Source: Rosa chinensis (Eukaryota; Streptophyta; Magnoliopsida; Rosales; Rosaceae). Taken from it: 64,000 nucleotides of DNA. A model generated the notes under the pieces. It was not told the DNA's origin. It saw only the letters and a program-made list of their open reading frames with translations, and did no database searches. Positions 44,800 to 57,949 of this stretch are shown piece by piece; within the stretch, counting starts at the first letter, position 1, and the number at the start of each line of letters is the position of its first letter. The stretch is from assembly GCF_002994745.2 (NCBI RefSeq), contig NW_020126816.1, positions 186,001-250,000 on the forward strand. The letters are read 5' to 3'. A program made the translations under genes and the position numbers.

Positions 44800-46365
44800 T
44801 CAGTTGGTGGAACCTTCAAAGCCTCCCTTTGGGTTTGGAATTGTGTTGCTCGGAAGCTTACCACTCTCATGAAACTTGGTCATGAAGTCCACCACTTGTC
44901 CCATTTGCTTCTTGAGCTCTGCAATGTCCTTGGCATTGGTCTGTTGTCCTTGAAGCAAAGTCTGTGTGGCACTAGTCAATGCCTGAGTAGAATTAGTCAA
45001 TGCCTCTATCGTCTTATCATAGTGAGAATTGGGATTCCCTACATTGTGTTGAGGAGGCATGTAAGGTCTTTGATAGGGAGGTCCTTGAGGACGTTGGAAA
45101 CTGCCACCAAGAGGGTTCTGAACATTTTCATTGTTGGTCCACTTGAAGTTGGGGTGGTCCCTCCATCCAGGGTTATAGGTATTCGAATATGGATCATACC
45201 TTGGACGTGGGGGACCCCCTTGGTTCCCTTGATAGCCTCCTATAGCATTCACAGACTCCCAACCACCATTCTCACTCAGTTGAGGACATTGATCCGTAGG
45301 ATGTCCTTGAGTAAAGCATACCCCACAAGCAGAGGGTCCTCCATGGCCTTGAGTAGTCGCCACCTTGTTCACAAGAAGGGTGAGTTTGCTCAATTGATCC
45401 GCAATGGCAGGACTAGTGCTCACCTCATTTACCCTACGAGTGGGTTGTCTCACACCCTCATACTGTTGGGAGTTTAGGGCACGATTAGCTATAAGTTCCC
45501 TCCCAACCGCAGGTGACTTATCCACAAAAGCTCCACCAGCTGCAGCATCCAACATTTGCCTTTCCAAGGGTAAGAGTCCTTCATAGAAACATGTGAGTAG
45601 GGTCTCATCCTTCATCTGATGTTGAGGACATTGTGCAAGTAAGGAATTGAACCTCTCATAGTAAGCAGCATAGGACTCATCATGGGCTTGCTCTATTCCA
45701 CTGAGCTTCTTTCTAAGTGTGATGACCTTAGAAGCTGGGAAGTATTTTTCCAAGAAGGCCTTTCTCATTGTTTCCCATGATGTGATACGACCTGCAGGAA
45801 GCTCATATAGCCAATCCTTGGCTCTATCAGCTAGAGAGAATGGAAATGCTCTCATCTTAAGAAGGTTTTCATCCGCCCCTTGTGGTTGCATGTTTGCACA
45901 AACAGATTGGAATTCTCGAACATGCTTGTTAGCGTCCTCCATATTAAGTCCATGGAAGATAGGGAGCTTGTGCAACAAACCACTCTTTAGCTCAAACTCT
46001 GCTTGTCTTCCAGCTGCAGGGGGAGGGTATACTATGCCTGTAGGGGGTCCTCCTTCAACAGTTGCGGTGGAGAGTTCCCTAATAGATGCCATTCTCTCTT
46101 CTTCGACTTCTTCAGGTGGTGGTGAAGGTGGTGGTGTAGAGTTGGACGAAATCACAGGTGAAGGTGAACGTGAAGGAGGAGATGGACTTGGTGTAGGTGA
46201 TGTAGACTCCTCAGAAAAGTAAGTCCGCTTCCCTTGCTCGTTAAATGTGTACTCTTTGTATGTTGAAGGAGAAGGGCTTGTGAACTCAAGGAGTGAAGGA
46301 CCCTTCAAACGAGCGAGCCTTGCTTCAATTTCCTTTAGTGTAGAGGGTCTAAAAGGCTCGGTCAT
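44800..46365 (-). CDS. gag: Gag capsid/nucleocapsid polyprotein (Ty3/gypsy, Athila/Tat-like)
   Basis: 521 residues from the ATG at 46365, with the same amino-acid sequence as the E3 Gag: Pro/Ser-rich N-terminal region, Retrotrans_gag capsid domain at ~131-300, CCHC knuckle with Cys347, Cys350, His355 and Cys360, then a Gly/Asn-rich segment and a helical tail. It is an open frame with no internal stop, although no pol is linked to it. Its product would assemble particles that could package RNA of this and the ORF-less relatives if enzymes come from elsewhere; that dependence is inference. Perfect identity with E3 may simply reflect recent duplication. Confidence 0.95.
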   Translation of the reverse strand: MTEPFRPSTLKEIEARLARLKGPSLLEFTSPSPSTYKEYTFNEQGKRTYFSEESTSPTPSPSPPSRSPSPVISSNSTPPPSPPPEEVEEERMASIRELSTATVEGGPPTGIVYPPPAAGRQAEFELKSGLLHKLPIFHGLNMEDANKHVREFQSVCANMQPQGADENLLKMRAFPFSLADRAKDWLYELPAGRITSWETMRKAFLEKYFPASKVITLRKKLSGIEQAHDESYAAYYERFNSLLAQCPQHQMKDETLLTCFYEGLLPLERQMLDAAAGGAFVDKSPAVGRELIANRALNSQQYEGVRQPTRRVNEVSTSPAIADQLSKLTLLVNKVATTQGHGGPSACGVCFTQGHPTDQCPQLSENGGWESVNAIGGYQGNQGGPPRPRYDPYSNTYNPGWRDHPNFKWTNNENVQNPLGGSFQRPQGPPYQRPYMPPQHNVGNPNSHYDKTIEALTNSTQALTSATQTLLQGQQTNAKDIAELKKQMGQVVDFMTKFHESGKLPSNTIPNPKGGFEGSTN

Positions 46366-48116
46366 TCATAGGAATCCTGAACATCATCAAAATTCAAAGA
46401 AGTTAGCAAAGTATAAAGTGAGCTAATTACAAATTAGTGATTGATACATCAACTTTACTATTCACGAGTCACTATTCACAAGTTACTATTCACGACTTTA
46501 CTATTTATGATTTATACAAGTATAAAGAGAAGTATAAATTACAAACTATCCACAATCTTTTCACAAATAAACCACGTAAGAAGTTTATACAAATATAAAA
46601 TGTGCAAAACAACACAATTTACAAGTGGAGGTTATGTTCAAGTATCTTATTATCTTTACAAAATAAAGTTAATATCTCAATTGATTACAAGTTGTAAGTC
46701 GAGCCCAATAGAAACCACTACTATTGGTGAGATACGATCTAGGGATAGTCGCCTAGACATAAGTCGCTTTCCTTTGTTTCAGAAGGCTAGATGGCCAGAT
46801 TAAGAGGTAAGTGAGAGGGAGGACTCATTTTGGTGACACTACGGAGGCTACTCCCTCATTGAGGTTTAGGCCCCTATTGGCTACTCCCACATTGTGGTTT
46901 ACGCACGGTCTATAGTATCTCTGAGATCCAATTGAACCCATCACCCAGGGTCTCAACCTAAGACACCACCTATATGCCCCTTACTCAGCTTGAAAAGAAC
47001 TCATGTGTTAGACAGTTCTCCAAATGTTAATAAAAGCCGCCCTCAACCTCATAAGACCTCAGAAAGGCACTAATGAAGGGTTAAGGCCAATATTAACAAA
47101 AGGGCCCTTATCTACTCATACGAATTTACACACTTATAATAAATCAAGAATTTAACAATATTTATAATTAATTCTTTACATTTCCTTTGTTTAACAAGAT
47201 TAGACACCATTTACACAAAACTTTCACACAAACCAACAAAACGTCACTATTCACATCTAATTATCTTCTTTTTTTTTTTTTTTTTTTTTTTTTCTTTTTT
47301 TTCTTTTTTTTTTTTTTTACGAAATTAAGTAAAATTACTTCTATTCTTTCCTTTTCTTTACAATTATTTTCAACACTTAGGTACGGGAACAGGGAGTCTC
47401 GATGTGCAATGGGGCTGAAACAGCTACCCTTTTCAAGACTATGTTTAATCCAATATACCTTAGGTGCATCACAACATTTTCTTTTGTTATAAATACCATT
47501 GATTTCGAATTAAATTCCAAGCGGTAAATCAAGTGGACGTGCGGCCCAAGTATAATCGTCAAGACACTAAGTCTCTCCTACATCCTTTGGGCAACCTTAC
47601 TGAAATGGCCAGGTAGGGGAGGGCGACCACGAGAGGTAGAATCCATTTTGGCATGAGCTACTCCCACATTGTGGTTTAGGCTCATTTGCACGCACTTCTG
47701 GATTCAAGAACCAGTCATGAGCGTTGTCCCCTTCCTAGACACCATCCCACATAGGCTATACTTACTTGGATATAAAAGGTCCTAAGTGTGAAGACAGTTC
47801 AATGAATGTTAATAAAGGCCGCCCTCAACCTTAAGGGACCTGGACTAGGTACCAATAAGGGGTTTAGGCCAATATTAATAAACACGACTTCACCTATTCC
47901 TTCTTTAATTTACAACTCACAATTAAAATTCGTATTCAACAATATAAATAATCAACCTAAGTAATTAATCTACTAATTTTCGACAATTATCAACAAAATA
48001 ATTAACAAGTAATTTTTTTTTTTTTTTTTTTTTTTTTCGGTCACAATATAAACAAAACACATATTATTCACAATATGACAAATGATTTTTCAATCCCCGG
48101 CAACGGCGCCAAAAAT
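46366..48116 (-). other. E8 leader (noncoding)
   Basis: 1751 bp with two structured modules (about 46690-47110 and 47510-47890), T-rich tracts at about 47270-47318 and 48013-48037, and the PBS. Apart from homopolymers it is almost the same as the E3 leader; the first ~300 bp beside gag show more differences. Confidence 0.8.
48094..48111 (-). other. E8 primer-binding site (tRNA-Asp)
   Basis: Consensus PBS, without the substitution seen in E3. Confidence 0.92.
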
Positions 48117-50434
48117 TGATGCGGCTAAAAGCAAGCGCATAATTTAACCCTGAAATGTCATAGTAGTATAAAGTAAGTAGGGATCGTTCTATTCCGGGGA
48201 TTGAGGGTACACCTGTCATTATCAAACAATTAAACAATTAAAATTAAAACAAAGTATAATATTTACAAAAATAAAACAAAATATATACATATTTACGAAA
48301 AAGGGGGGATTTTTGATTTTGGTTTTCTATTTTCGAAAATAAAAGCTAACTAAATAATTAAAAACGCAAAAACATAAAAATATAAATGGAATGTAAGAAC
48401 AAAGATCAAAGTCGAAACTCATGATTAAAATTGATTCAAGTTCATCATTGTTCATCATAGTCATGCAAGAGGAGTTGATCATGTGAAACGTTCAAAAGCA
48501 AACAATTTCCCATATTTTACTTTCAATGCTAATTAACCTAAGCGAAAGCACCTAGATTAATCCTATCAAACATGCAATCAAACCCTAGAAAGCTAGTCAA
48601 TCATGTCATGTTTAACGCATTAAGCACCTAGAAAGGCTATCAACTCAAATGTGCAACTTAGTATGAAAAAGTCCACCTAATTGCAATCTTCTTTGATTAA
48701 ATTCGGTTTTTGTACAAAACCTTTACTACTTATCGATCCAAGAACACAAAACCAAAAAGTTGATTCATGTTCTTAAATTCGTAGCACCAATTATATCAAA
48801 ACCCTAAGTGTTTGCAACCACATAAGATTAAAATACAAAAGTTATCTATCATGCAAATTTAATCAAACACTCACACAAAAGCAACCATAAATCGCAATAT
48901 ATGAATCTGAAAATTAACAATTCATCATAAAATTTCAGAAAACAATACTTGTTCATACATATGTGTCAACTAAGGCAAAACCAACGAAAATACAAAGCAA
49001 AGGTACAAGGAGAATCGGATTACACCGTGATGAAGATGAGATGAATGAAGTGATGATGTGGTCTCTTGAATTTCGAAAGCAATCTTCAAGGTGGAGGGTG
49101 GATGGTGTGCACGGCTTGTCTTCTTCTTCCTTGGCCTTGCTTGCACTTCGTGGTTGCCCTAGAGGATGGAGAGGAGCACGGCTAGTCTAAAGAGTTTTCT
49201 GAATTATTTTCTCAAGGTGTAAACGTAAAGAATGGAACTTGGAACTCCAAAACGTTGAGAAGAGGGGAGGTTATATAGGGGACGGCCAACTTGCTCTCCA
49301 AGCCGTGTAAACCTTATGGAATTAATCTGAAAATTCCACATAATTTCCTCCAATAATATCTTGCCAAATAAGCCCTATGAGGTGGTTCAACCAATCACAA
49401 AATTCCATTTAATTCCCTAAATAATCTTGCCGAAATTCCCTTGATATAATTCTGATTTTTGTAGTTCAATTCGGCCAAACTTCCTTTAGGGAATTAAGGA
49501 ATGTATCTAGACTTCTTTTGAGCTTTTCTTGGTCTCCACCTTTTTCTCTTTCCTTTTATTTCTCCCTTGAATATCTCCTTGCCGAATTCTCTAGGGTTTT
49601 CTTTTAATTCACACGGCAACTTCCTTCTTTTCCTCTTGGCTTGGACGGCAAAAGATATTCTAGGGTTTATCTCTTGATGAATTTCCATAAAAATAGCCCT
49701 AGAAAATCTCCCTAGAAAATCTCCTTTTAATTTCTGATTTTCCACGTCATTTTCCTTGTTTCTCTCTTCATTTTGGACGGCAAACATCTCTAGGGTTTCT
49801 TCATTGCGTCACAAACCCTAATTGCATGGGCTTTGTGGGCTTTTGATCCATTTGCCGAAAATCCAACAAGTCTTGAGAGTTCTTGGGCCTCCATGCGCCA
49901 CCTTTGTGCCATGTCATCATCTAGAGTCTTCAAGAAGCTTCTCTCCTGCCATGTCACTTCATTAATTCGATCTCCATTCATGGTTGGCTCAAGAGTCTTG
50001 TTTTGGCAAGCTTTCCTTTTCTGGACAGGGTTTCCTGGTTGGACCAGGAAAGCTTCATTTCTTCATTTCTGCTCATTTGTGCTTCCCTTTGTACTTCATC
50101 TTGTCTCCCTCCAACGTTGGCTAGCTTCTCTCTCCATTTGTGAGCTCGTTTCAGCTCATTTGTGACAAGGACCTGAAAATAGAAACTAGTAAGAAAAATA
50201 GAAACTTTCCTAAAATGAAAAGTGGGAAACTTTCTAAAAATGAAAAATAGAAACTACTAAAAATGGAAACTTACTAAAAATGATAAATAAAAACTACAAA
50301 AATAGAAACTTTCTACAAATAGGAACTTTCCCAATCAAAGAATGGAAACTTTCCTAAACAGGGTTTTATTAAGGAAATAACGCAGAAAATGCAGGGAAAA
50401 GCAAGTAAAACGTCGCATTAAAATGCTCCTATCA
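48117..50434 (-). repeat. E8 5' LTR
   Basis: 2318 bp, adjacent to the PBS, with the same U5 end as the 3' LTR. Confidence 0.95.
49271..49278 (-). promoter_or_regulatory. TATA box of E8 5' LTR
   Basis: CTATATAA in element sense; presumed promoter of the E8 gag transcript. Confidence 0.65.
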
Positions 50435-50857
50435 GAAATTCTCAATCAATCACCTTAATTCCCACGTTGTCACCTTGTTTTTCCTTAAGTATTACACGGC
50501 AAATTTAATCCCCAAGGAAAATATATTTTCCTTTTTTTAAAAAAACTCTTCCTTGATTCTCTCCTTGCCATGTCATCTTCATGAAGCTTCTCGTTCCATT
50601 TATGAACTCAATTCAGCTTATTTATTCCAAAAACCTGAAAATAGAAGCTTTCTAAAATAAGAAATGGAAACTTTCTTAAACTAAAATGGAAACTTTCTAA
50701 AAATGGAAAATAGAAACTACAAAACGGAAACTTTCTACAATTAGGAACTTTCTCATTCGAAGAATCGAAACTTTCCTAAACAGAGTTTTATTAAGGAAAT
50801 AACGCAGAAAATATAGGGAAATAACAGTTAAAACGTCGCATTAAAATGCTCCTATCA
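50435..50857 (-). repeat. E7 3' LTR, right fragment
   Basis: Resumes after E8 with GAAATTCTCAATC and ends CTCCTATCA. It holds the U3 palindrome array. Confidence 0.92.
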
Positions 50858-50872
50858 AATTCCCCCACACTT
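50858..50872 (-). other. E7 polypurine tract, first internal region
   Basis: AAGTGTGGGGGAATT in element sense, abutting the 3' LTR. Confidence 0.85.
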
Positions 50873-52814
50873 AGCTTTTGCTAGTCCCTTAGCAAAATCA
50901 CAAAAAGACTCAACTAAGACTCAACGAAAATTTAAAGACTCTACACAAACAATGACTCTATTGCCCTTCAACTTTTTGTCTCAGCAATCTCTTACTTTCA
51001 TAACACCAAGATTAGCACTCAACCAAGAATCAATGTTTAAGCATTCGAGAGTTAATTGAAACACATAATCTTCACTTACACAAGTAGGACTTGGTTGTAA
51101 CAATGGTGATGGGTTATGTTAAGCATGTTTCAGACAAGTATGATTCATTTCCTCACAAGGTGTATCCACTCTTTCTTCTCTCAGAATTCAAGACAATGCT
51201 TAAAAGCTTATAATCACTCAATTATATGTGAGAGAAAATATTTTGAGGCAATCAAATAGCTCACATATATAAGAAATGAAAAGCACTTTGTGAATATAAT
51301 AATTTTTTTTTTCAAAAGATCTCATGAAAGATATCAACTACTTGCACAGATGGACCCAAGCCATAGGTTCAACTCTTGTAACTCATCTCCACATCAAAGG
51401 CTGTCCCATCTTAAGGATCAAAAAGGTCTTATTAAGGGTTGTAATGGGGCAAAGGCTCAAGGTTTTAAGAAATGAAAGGGTAAGGAATTTAACAAAGTGT
51501 CCTAAAAACCTAGTAGAGCTCATGTAAATGTAGAGACTTCTAAAAATCCACCAAGGCATATAAAACGTCATAATCCCATAGAAGTAAAGGGCCATATGTC
51601 TTCATGTTGGGCCCTAACTTCACTCTAAACTTCCTTTGAACTCTAGTCAATTGGACAAAGGCCAAATTTTTCTGTAATGAGCCTTCAATTTAAAACAAAC
51701 TCCAAACTCACCAAGTATGGGGAACTAAAATTCATAGACATTTTTCTTTCTTTCTTTTTCTTTCTAGCCGTGTACAATTTTTTTTTTTTTTCATTTCTTT
51801 TTCGCGGCTTTCACATACATTTTTTTATGGACAAGTCTACCCCCACACTTGAACTTTCACCTCTTGTCAATTTTCATTCTCAATGCCAAATCCTTAAGTA
51901 AAGTCCCAAAATTAGCTCCACTAAGTTTCTAGAACAAAGGGTAGGAGTGTAATTATACTAAGGTTTAGGGTTAAGGATTTTAAGGGTAATGAAAGAAAAG
52001 GCTTAATGTAGGCTCAAAAGGGTTAAACTAGGGGAGTCCCACGACGGGCACAAAAGGGGACACAAGCTTATATGGCAATGGTGGTAATTCCTAAGATGCC
52101 TCTATCCTTTCCAGAATCAGGGCCATGTATTGACAAACGTCTCAACAAGTACAAGAGAGAATTCTAGCATTCTCTAGTCCATCAAACTTAATCTATAGCA
52201 AGTAGTCAATCAAGATGAAAGAATAATGAGATCATCAAAACATCGCCAAGAAAATAAGCATATATATTTTCGATTCACTCCAAGAAAAAGGGACATGGGC
52301 TCAATTATCTCACATGGGTTTATATGAATCAAAACTCATCTTAACATGCTCATATTCTGTACCAAGGTCACGAAATCCATATCCACTACACATGCATACA
52401 TTTTTCATATATCTCAATTAACCAAAGAATACCATTTTAGAAATCATCTCAATTTTGTGATCCTCTTTTAATCATGATTTCAGAGATATAGAATCATCCT
52501 AGACAGTTGAAAGGGCATCCTAAGACTCAAAACAAAAACAAAAGCAACGAAAATTTTTAAATTTTTGACATTTTTCACTTTTTTTGTATTTTTCAATATA
52601 TGACTCAAGATAAAAGTATAAATCCCTTCCCCCACACTTAAATATTGCATTGTCCTCAATGTAATCGATAAGCATGCAATGAAACAATTAAGCATATAGG
52701 AATGGAATTTACGAAAAGACTACAAAAATAAAGGAGAAAATTATAAAGTAAAAGAAATAGCGAAAGAGAAAGCAAATCTGTGTTATTGAAGACTCCTTCA
52801 CAGCTGCTTCTGAA

Positions 52815-52830
52815 TTGGGTTGCCTCCCAA
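52815..52830 (-). other. Conserved hairpin block, E7 left copy
   Basis: TTGGGAGGCAACCCAA in element sense. Confidence 0.75.
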
Positions 52831-52911
52831 GCAGCGCTTGAATTTAACGTCTTTCAGCCAGACGGTACCTCCATTAAATAAAGTTAGTGACTATAATTAA
52901 CAAAGAAATAC

Positions 52912-52920
<9 letters not shown>

Positions 52921-52942
<22 letters not shown>

Positions 52943-52946
52943 TATA
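52921..52946. repeat. (TA)n microsatellite
   Basis: Thirteen TA units after an A-run. The matching tract in the right copy is at 58040-58067. Confidence 0.9.
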
Positions 52947-53921
52947 AACAAGTATAACAAGTTAGTGAATTACAAACTACATGTAATATTAACAAGTTAA
53001 GTACACAAGTTAACAAGTCAGTACATAAGACACAAGTTAAGTACACAAGTGAGTAAAAAAAAAAAAAAACACGAAAAATATTTACACAAGTGTTTTTTTT
53101 TTTTTTTTTTTTCTTTTCTTTCTTTGTACGAAAATACTTACAAATATTTACATTCTTTCCTTTCCTTTACAATTATTTTCAACACTTAGGTACGGGAACA
53201 GGGAGTCTCGATGTGCAATGGGACTGAAACAGCTACCCTTTTCAAGACTATGTTTAATCCAATATACCTTAGTGAATCACAATATTTTCATTTGTTATAT
53301 ATATCATTGATATCAAATTAAATTCCAAGCGGTAAATCAAGAGGACGTGCGGCCCAAGTATAGTCGTCTAGACACCAAGTCTCTCCTACATCCTTTGGGC
53401 AACCTTACTGAAATGGCCAGGTAGGGGAGGGCGACCACGAGAGGTAGAATCCATTTTGGCATGAGCTACTCCCACATTGTGGTTTAGGCCCATTTGTAAG
53501 CACTTCTGGATTCAAGAACCTGTCATGAGCGTTGTCCCCTTCCTAGACACCATCCCACATAGGCTATACTTACTTGGATGAAAAAGATCCTAAGTGTGAA
53601 GACAGTTCAATGAATGTTAATAAAGGCCGCCCTCAACCTTAAGGGACCTGGACTAGGTACCAATAAGGGGTTTAGGCCAATATTAATAAACACGACTTCA
53701 CCTATTCCTTCTTTAATTTACAACTCACAATTAAAATAACAAATTAAGAAATTAACTAAGTAATTAACAACCTAAGTAATAATATAAATAACAACCTAAG
53801 TAATTAATTAACTAATTAACTAACAAATTAAGAACAATTAACATGTAAATTTTTTTTTTTCTTTTTCGAACACAACATATAAACAAAACAAATATTCACA
53901 ATATGACAAATGATTTTTCAA

Positions 53922-53939
53922 TCCCCGGCAACGGCGCCA
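53922..53939 (-). other. E7 primer-binding site, left copy
   Basis: Consensus tRNA-Asp PBS, 5 bp from the middle LTR. Confidence 0.92.
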
Positions 53940-53944
53940 AAAAT

Positions 53945-55976
53945 TGATGCGCTCAAAGCAAGCGCATAATTTAACCCTAAAAATATCGTTAGTAGTATAA
54001 GCAAATAGGGATCGTTCTATTCCGGGGATTGAGGGTACACCTGTCATTGTCAAACAATTAAACAATTAAAATTAAAACAAAGTATAATATTCACAAAGAT
54101 ATTCACAACTATAAACATTTTACACGAAAAGGGGGGGATTTTGTTTTTGGTTTTTTTTTCGAAAATAAAACTAAGTTAACAAAACAATTAAAATGCAAAA
54201 ACATAAACATACGAATGGAATGAGAGAGCAAAGATCAAAATCGAAACATATGATTAAAATTGATTCAAACCCTAATATTGTTCATCTAAGTCATGAGAAA
54301 GGAGTTGATCATGTGAAACATTCGAAAGCAAATGAATTCCCATTTTTTACTTTTCAATGCTAATTAACCTAAGCGAAAGCACCTAGATTAATCCTATCAA
54401 ACATGCAATCAAACCCTAGAAAGCTAGTCAATCATGTCATGTTTAACGCATTACACATAGAGAAAGGCTATCAACTCAAGTGTACAACTTAGTATGGAAA
54501 AGTCCACCTAATTGCAATCATCGTTAATTAAATTCGATCTTTGTACAAAACCTTTACTACTTTGATTCAAGTTTACACAAAACGAAAAGTCGATTTCATG
54601 TTCTTAAACCTAGCACCAATTATATCAAAACCCTAAGTGTTTGCAACCACATAAGATTAAAATACAAAAGTTATCTATAACGCAAATTTAATTAAACAAA
54701 CCCACATAAGCAACTCTCGAATCACAATAATATGAATCTGAAAATTCTCAATTAATCATAAAAATTCCAGAAATTAATATTTGTTCAAACACATATGTCA
54801 ACTAGTTCATAACCAACGAAATTCAAAGCAAAGGTTACAAAGGAGAATCGGATTACACCGTGAGATGGAGATGGTGATGAACGATTGATGTGGTGGTCTC
54901 TTGAATCTCGAAAGCAAGCTTCAAGGTTGGAGATGGATGATGGATGCTCACGGCTATGCTTCTTCTCCCTTGGCCTTGCTTGAACTCGTGGAGATGACTA
55001 GAGGATGGAGAAACTCACGGCTATGCTAAGAAAATTTTCTGATTTTTTTCTAAAGTGTAAATTGTATGGGGGAGAGGAACCCTTGACGTTGAGAAAGGGG
55101 GAGTTTTATATAGGAGCATGACTAGGGTTCACAAAGCAATCAGAATTTTCCACATAGCTTCAACCAATGATAATTCGCCAAGTAAGCTTGTGATGTGGTC
55201 CAACCAATCATAGAATGCCAAGTAAGCCTTGTGATGTGTTCCAACCAATCATAATTCTCTAAAATACCTCCCTAATATTTAATTGCCAAATTTCCTTGAA
55301 ATTATTCTGATTTTCTTCATGAATTTCGGCCAACATTCCTTTAGGGAATTTAGGGATGAATCTAGACGCCTTTTTAGCTTTTCCTTGGTGCACACATATT
55401 TTCCTTCCATAAATATCTCCCTTGAATCTCTCTTGGCGTCATCTCCTTGATTATTTCTTATTTTCATGTTGGCAATCACACCAATTTACTCCTCCAACAA
55501 TATTTCTTTCCATAAAAATCTCCCAAGAAAATCTCCTTTGATTTATTCCACGTGAAATTCTCAATCAATCACCTTAATTCCCACGTTGTCACCTTGTTTT
55601 TCCTTAAGTATTACACGGCAAATTTAATCCCCAAGGAAAATATATTTTCCTTTTTTTAAAAAAACTCTTCCTTGATTCTCTCCTTGCCATGTCATCTTCA
55701 TGAAGCTTCTCGTTCCATTTATGAACTCAATTCAGCTTATTTATTCCAAAAACCTGAAAATAGAAGCTTTCTAAAATAAGAAATGGAAACTTTCTTAAAC
55801 TAAAATGGAAACTTTCTAAAAATGGAAAATAGAAACTACAAAACGGAAACTTTCTACAATTAGGAACTTTCTCATTCGAAGAATCGAAACTTTCCTAAAC
55901 AGAGTTTTATTAAGGAAATAACGCAGAAAATATAGGGAAATAACAGTTAAAACGTCGCATTAAAATGCTCCTATCA
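53945..55976 (-). repeat. E7 middle LTR
   Basis: 2032 bp with intact ends, flanked by a PBS on the left and a PPT on the right, so it serves as 5' LTR of one unit and 3' LTR of the other. It shows the uninterrupted E8 target at about 55553-55557. Confidence 0.95.
55106..55113 (-). promoter_or_regulatory. TATA box of E7 middle LTR
   Basis: CTATATAA in element sense. Confidence 0.65.
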
Positions 55977-55991
55977 AATTCCCCCACACTT
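55977..55991 (-). other. E7 polypurine tract, second internal region
   Basis: AAGTGTGGGGGAATT in element sense, abutting the middle LTR. Confidence 0.85.
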
Positions 55992-57933
55992 AGCTTTTGC
56001 TAGTCCCTTAGCAAAATCACAAAAAGACTCAACTAAGACTCAACGAAAATTTAAAGACTCTACACAAACAATGACTCTATTGCCCTTCAACTTTTTGTCT
56101 CAGCAATCTCTTACTTTCATAACACCAAGATTAGCACTCAACCAAGAATCAATGTTTAAGCATTCGAGAGTTAATTGAAACACATAATCTTCACTTACAC
56201 AAGTAGGACTTGGTTGTAACAATGGTGATGGGTTATGTTAAGCATGTTTCAGACAAGTATGATTCATTTCCTCACAAGGTGTATCCACTCTTTCTTCTCT
56301 CAGAATTCAAGACAATGCTTAAAAGCTTATAATCACTCAATTATATGTGAGAGAAAATATTTTGAGGCAATCAAATAGCTCACATATATAAGAAATGAAA
56401 AGCACTTTGTGAATATAATAATTTTTTTTTTCAAAAGATCTCATGAAAGATATCAACTACTTGCACAGATGGACCCAAGCCATAGGTTCAACTCTTGTAA
56501 CTCATCTCCACATCAAAGGCTGTCCCATCTTAAGGATCAAAAAGGTCTTATTAAGGGTTGTAATGGGGCAAAGGCTCAAGGTTTTAAGAAATGAAAGGGT
56601 AAGGAATTTAACAAAGTGTCCTAAAAACCTAGTAGAGCTCATGTAAATGTAGAGACTTCTAAAAATCCACCAAGGCATATAAAACGTCATAATCCCATAG
56701 AAGTAAAGGGCCATATGTCTTCATGTTGGGCCCTAACTTCACTCTAAACTTCCTTTGAACTCTAGTCAATTGGACAAAGGCCAAATTTTTCTGTAATGAG
56801 CCTTCAATTTAAAACAAACTCCAAACTCACCAAGTATGGGGAACTAAAATTCATAGACATTTTTCTTTCTTTCTTTTTCTTTCTAGCCGTGTACAATTTT
56901 TTTTTTTTTTCATTTCTTTTTCGCGGCTTTCACATACATTTTTTTATGGACAAGTCTACCCCCACACTTGAACTTTCACCTCTTGTCAATTTTCATTCTC
57001 AATGCCAAATCCTTAAGTAAAGTCCCAAAATTAGCTCCACTAAGTTTCTAGAACAAAGGGTAGGAGTGTAATTATACTAAGGTTTAGGGTTAAGGATTTT
57101 AAGGGTAATGAAAGAAAAGGCTTAATGTAGGCTCAAAAGGGTTAAACTAGGGGAGTCCCACGACGGGCACAAAAGGGGACACAAGCTTATATGGCAATGG
57201 TGGTAATTCCTAAGATGCCTCTATCCTTTCCAGAATCAGGGCCATGTATTGACAAACGTCTCAACAAGTACAAGAGAGAATTCTAGCATTCTCTAGTCCA
57301 TCAAACTTAATCTATAGCAAGTAGTCAATCAAGATGAAAGAATAATGAGATCATCAAAACATCGCCAAGAAAATAAGCATATATATTTTCGATTCACTCC
57401 AAGAAAAAGGGACATGGGCTCAATTATCTCACATGGGTTTATATGAATCAAAACTCATCTTAACATGCTCATATTCTGTACCAAGGTCACGAAATCCATA
57501 TCCACTACACATGCATACATTTTTCATATATCTCAATTAACCAAAGAATACCATTTTAGAAATCATCTCAATTTTGTGATCCTCTTTTAATCATGATTTC
57601 AGAGATATAGAATCATCCTAGACAGTTGAAAGGGCATCCTAAGACTCAAAACAAAAACAAAAGCAACGAAAATTTTTAAATTTTTGACATTTTTCACTTT
57701 TTTTGTATTTTTCAATATATGACTCAAGATAAAAGTATAAATCCCTTCCCCCACACTTAAATATTGCATTGTCCTCAATGTAATCGATAAGCATGCAATG
57801 AAACAATTAAGCATATAGGAATGGAATTTACGAAAAGACTACAAAAATAAAGGAGAAAATTATAAAGTAAAAGAAATAGCGAAAGAGAAAGCAAATCTGT
57901 GTTATTGAAGACTCCTTCACAGCTGCTTCTGAA

Positions 57934-57949
57934 TTGGGTTGCCTCCCAA
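57934..57949 (-). other. Conserved hairpin block, E7 right copy
   Basis: TTGGGAGGCAACCCAA in element sense. Confidence 0.75.

Larger units (their letters stand above)
40498..50434 (-). mobile_element. E8: gag-only LTR retrotransposon (TR-GAG type)
   Basis: A complete minus-strand element of 9937 bp with LTRs 40498-42813 (2316 bp) and 48117-50434 (2318 bp) and TSD GAAAT at 40493-40497 and 50435-50439. It is nearly identical to E3 across its length, with the same 521-residue Gag. It differs mainly in a short U5 segment about 36-65 bp from the LTR end, in homopolymer lengths and in a few substitutions. The empty site is visible in the sister LTRs near 55553 and 60640. It is among the youngest insertions here. 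Confidence 0.95.
50858..53944 (-). other. E7 internal region, left copy
   Basis: 3087 bp and noncoding: PPT, tail, hairpin block, (TA)n, poly-A/T patches, one leader module (about 53325-53705, hairpin CCAC-ATT-GTGG near 53472) and PBS. Compared with the right copy it has a locally rearranged AT-rich insert near 53736-53775 and one C/T difference near 52850. Confidence 0.88.
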
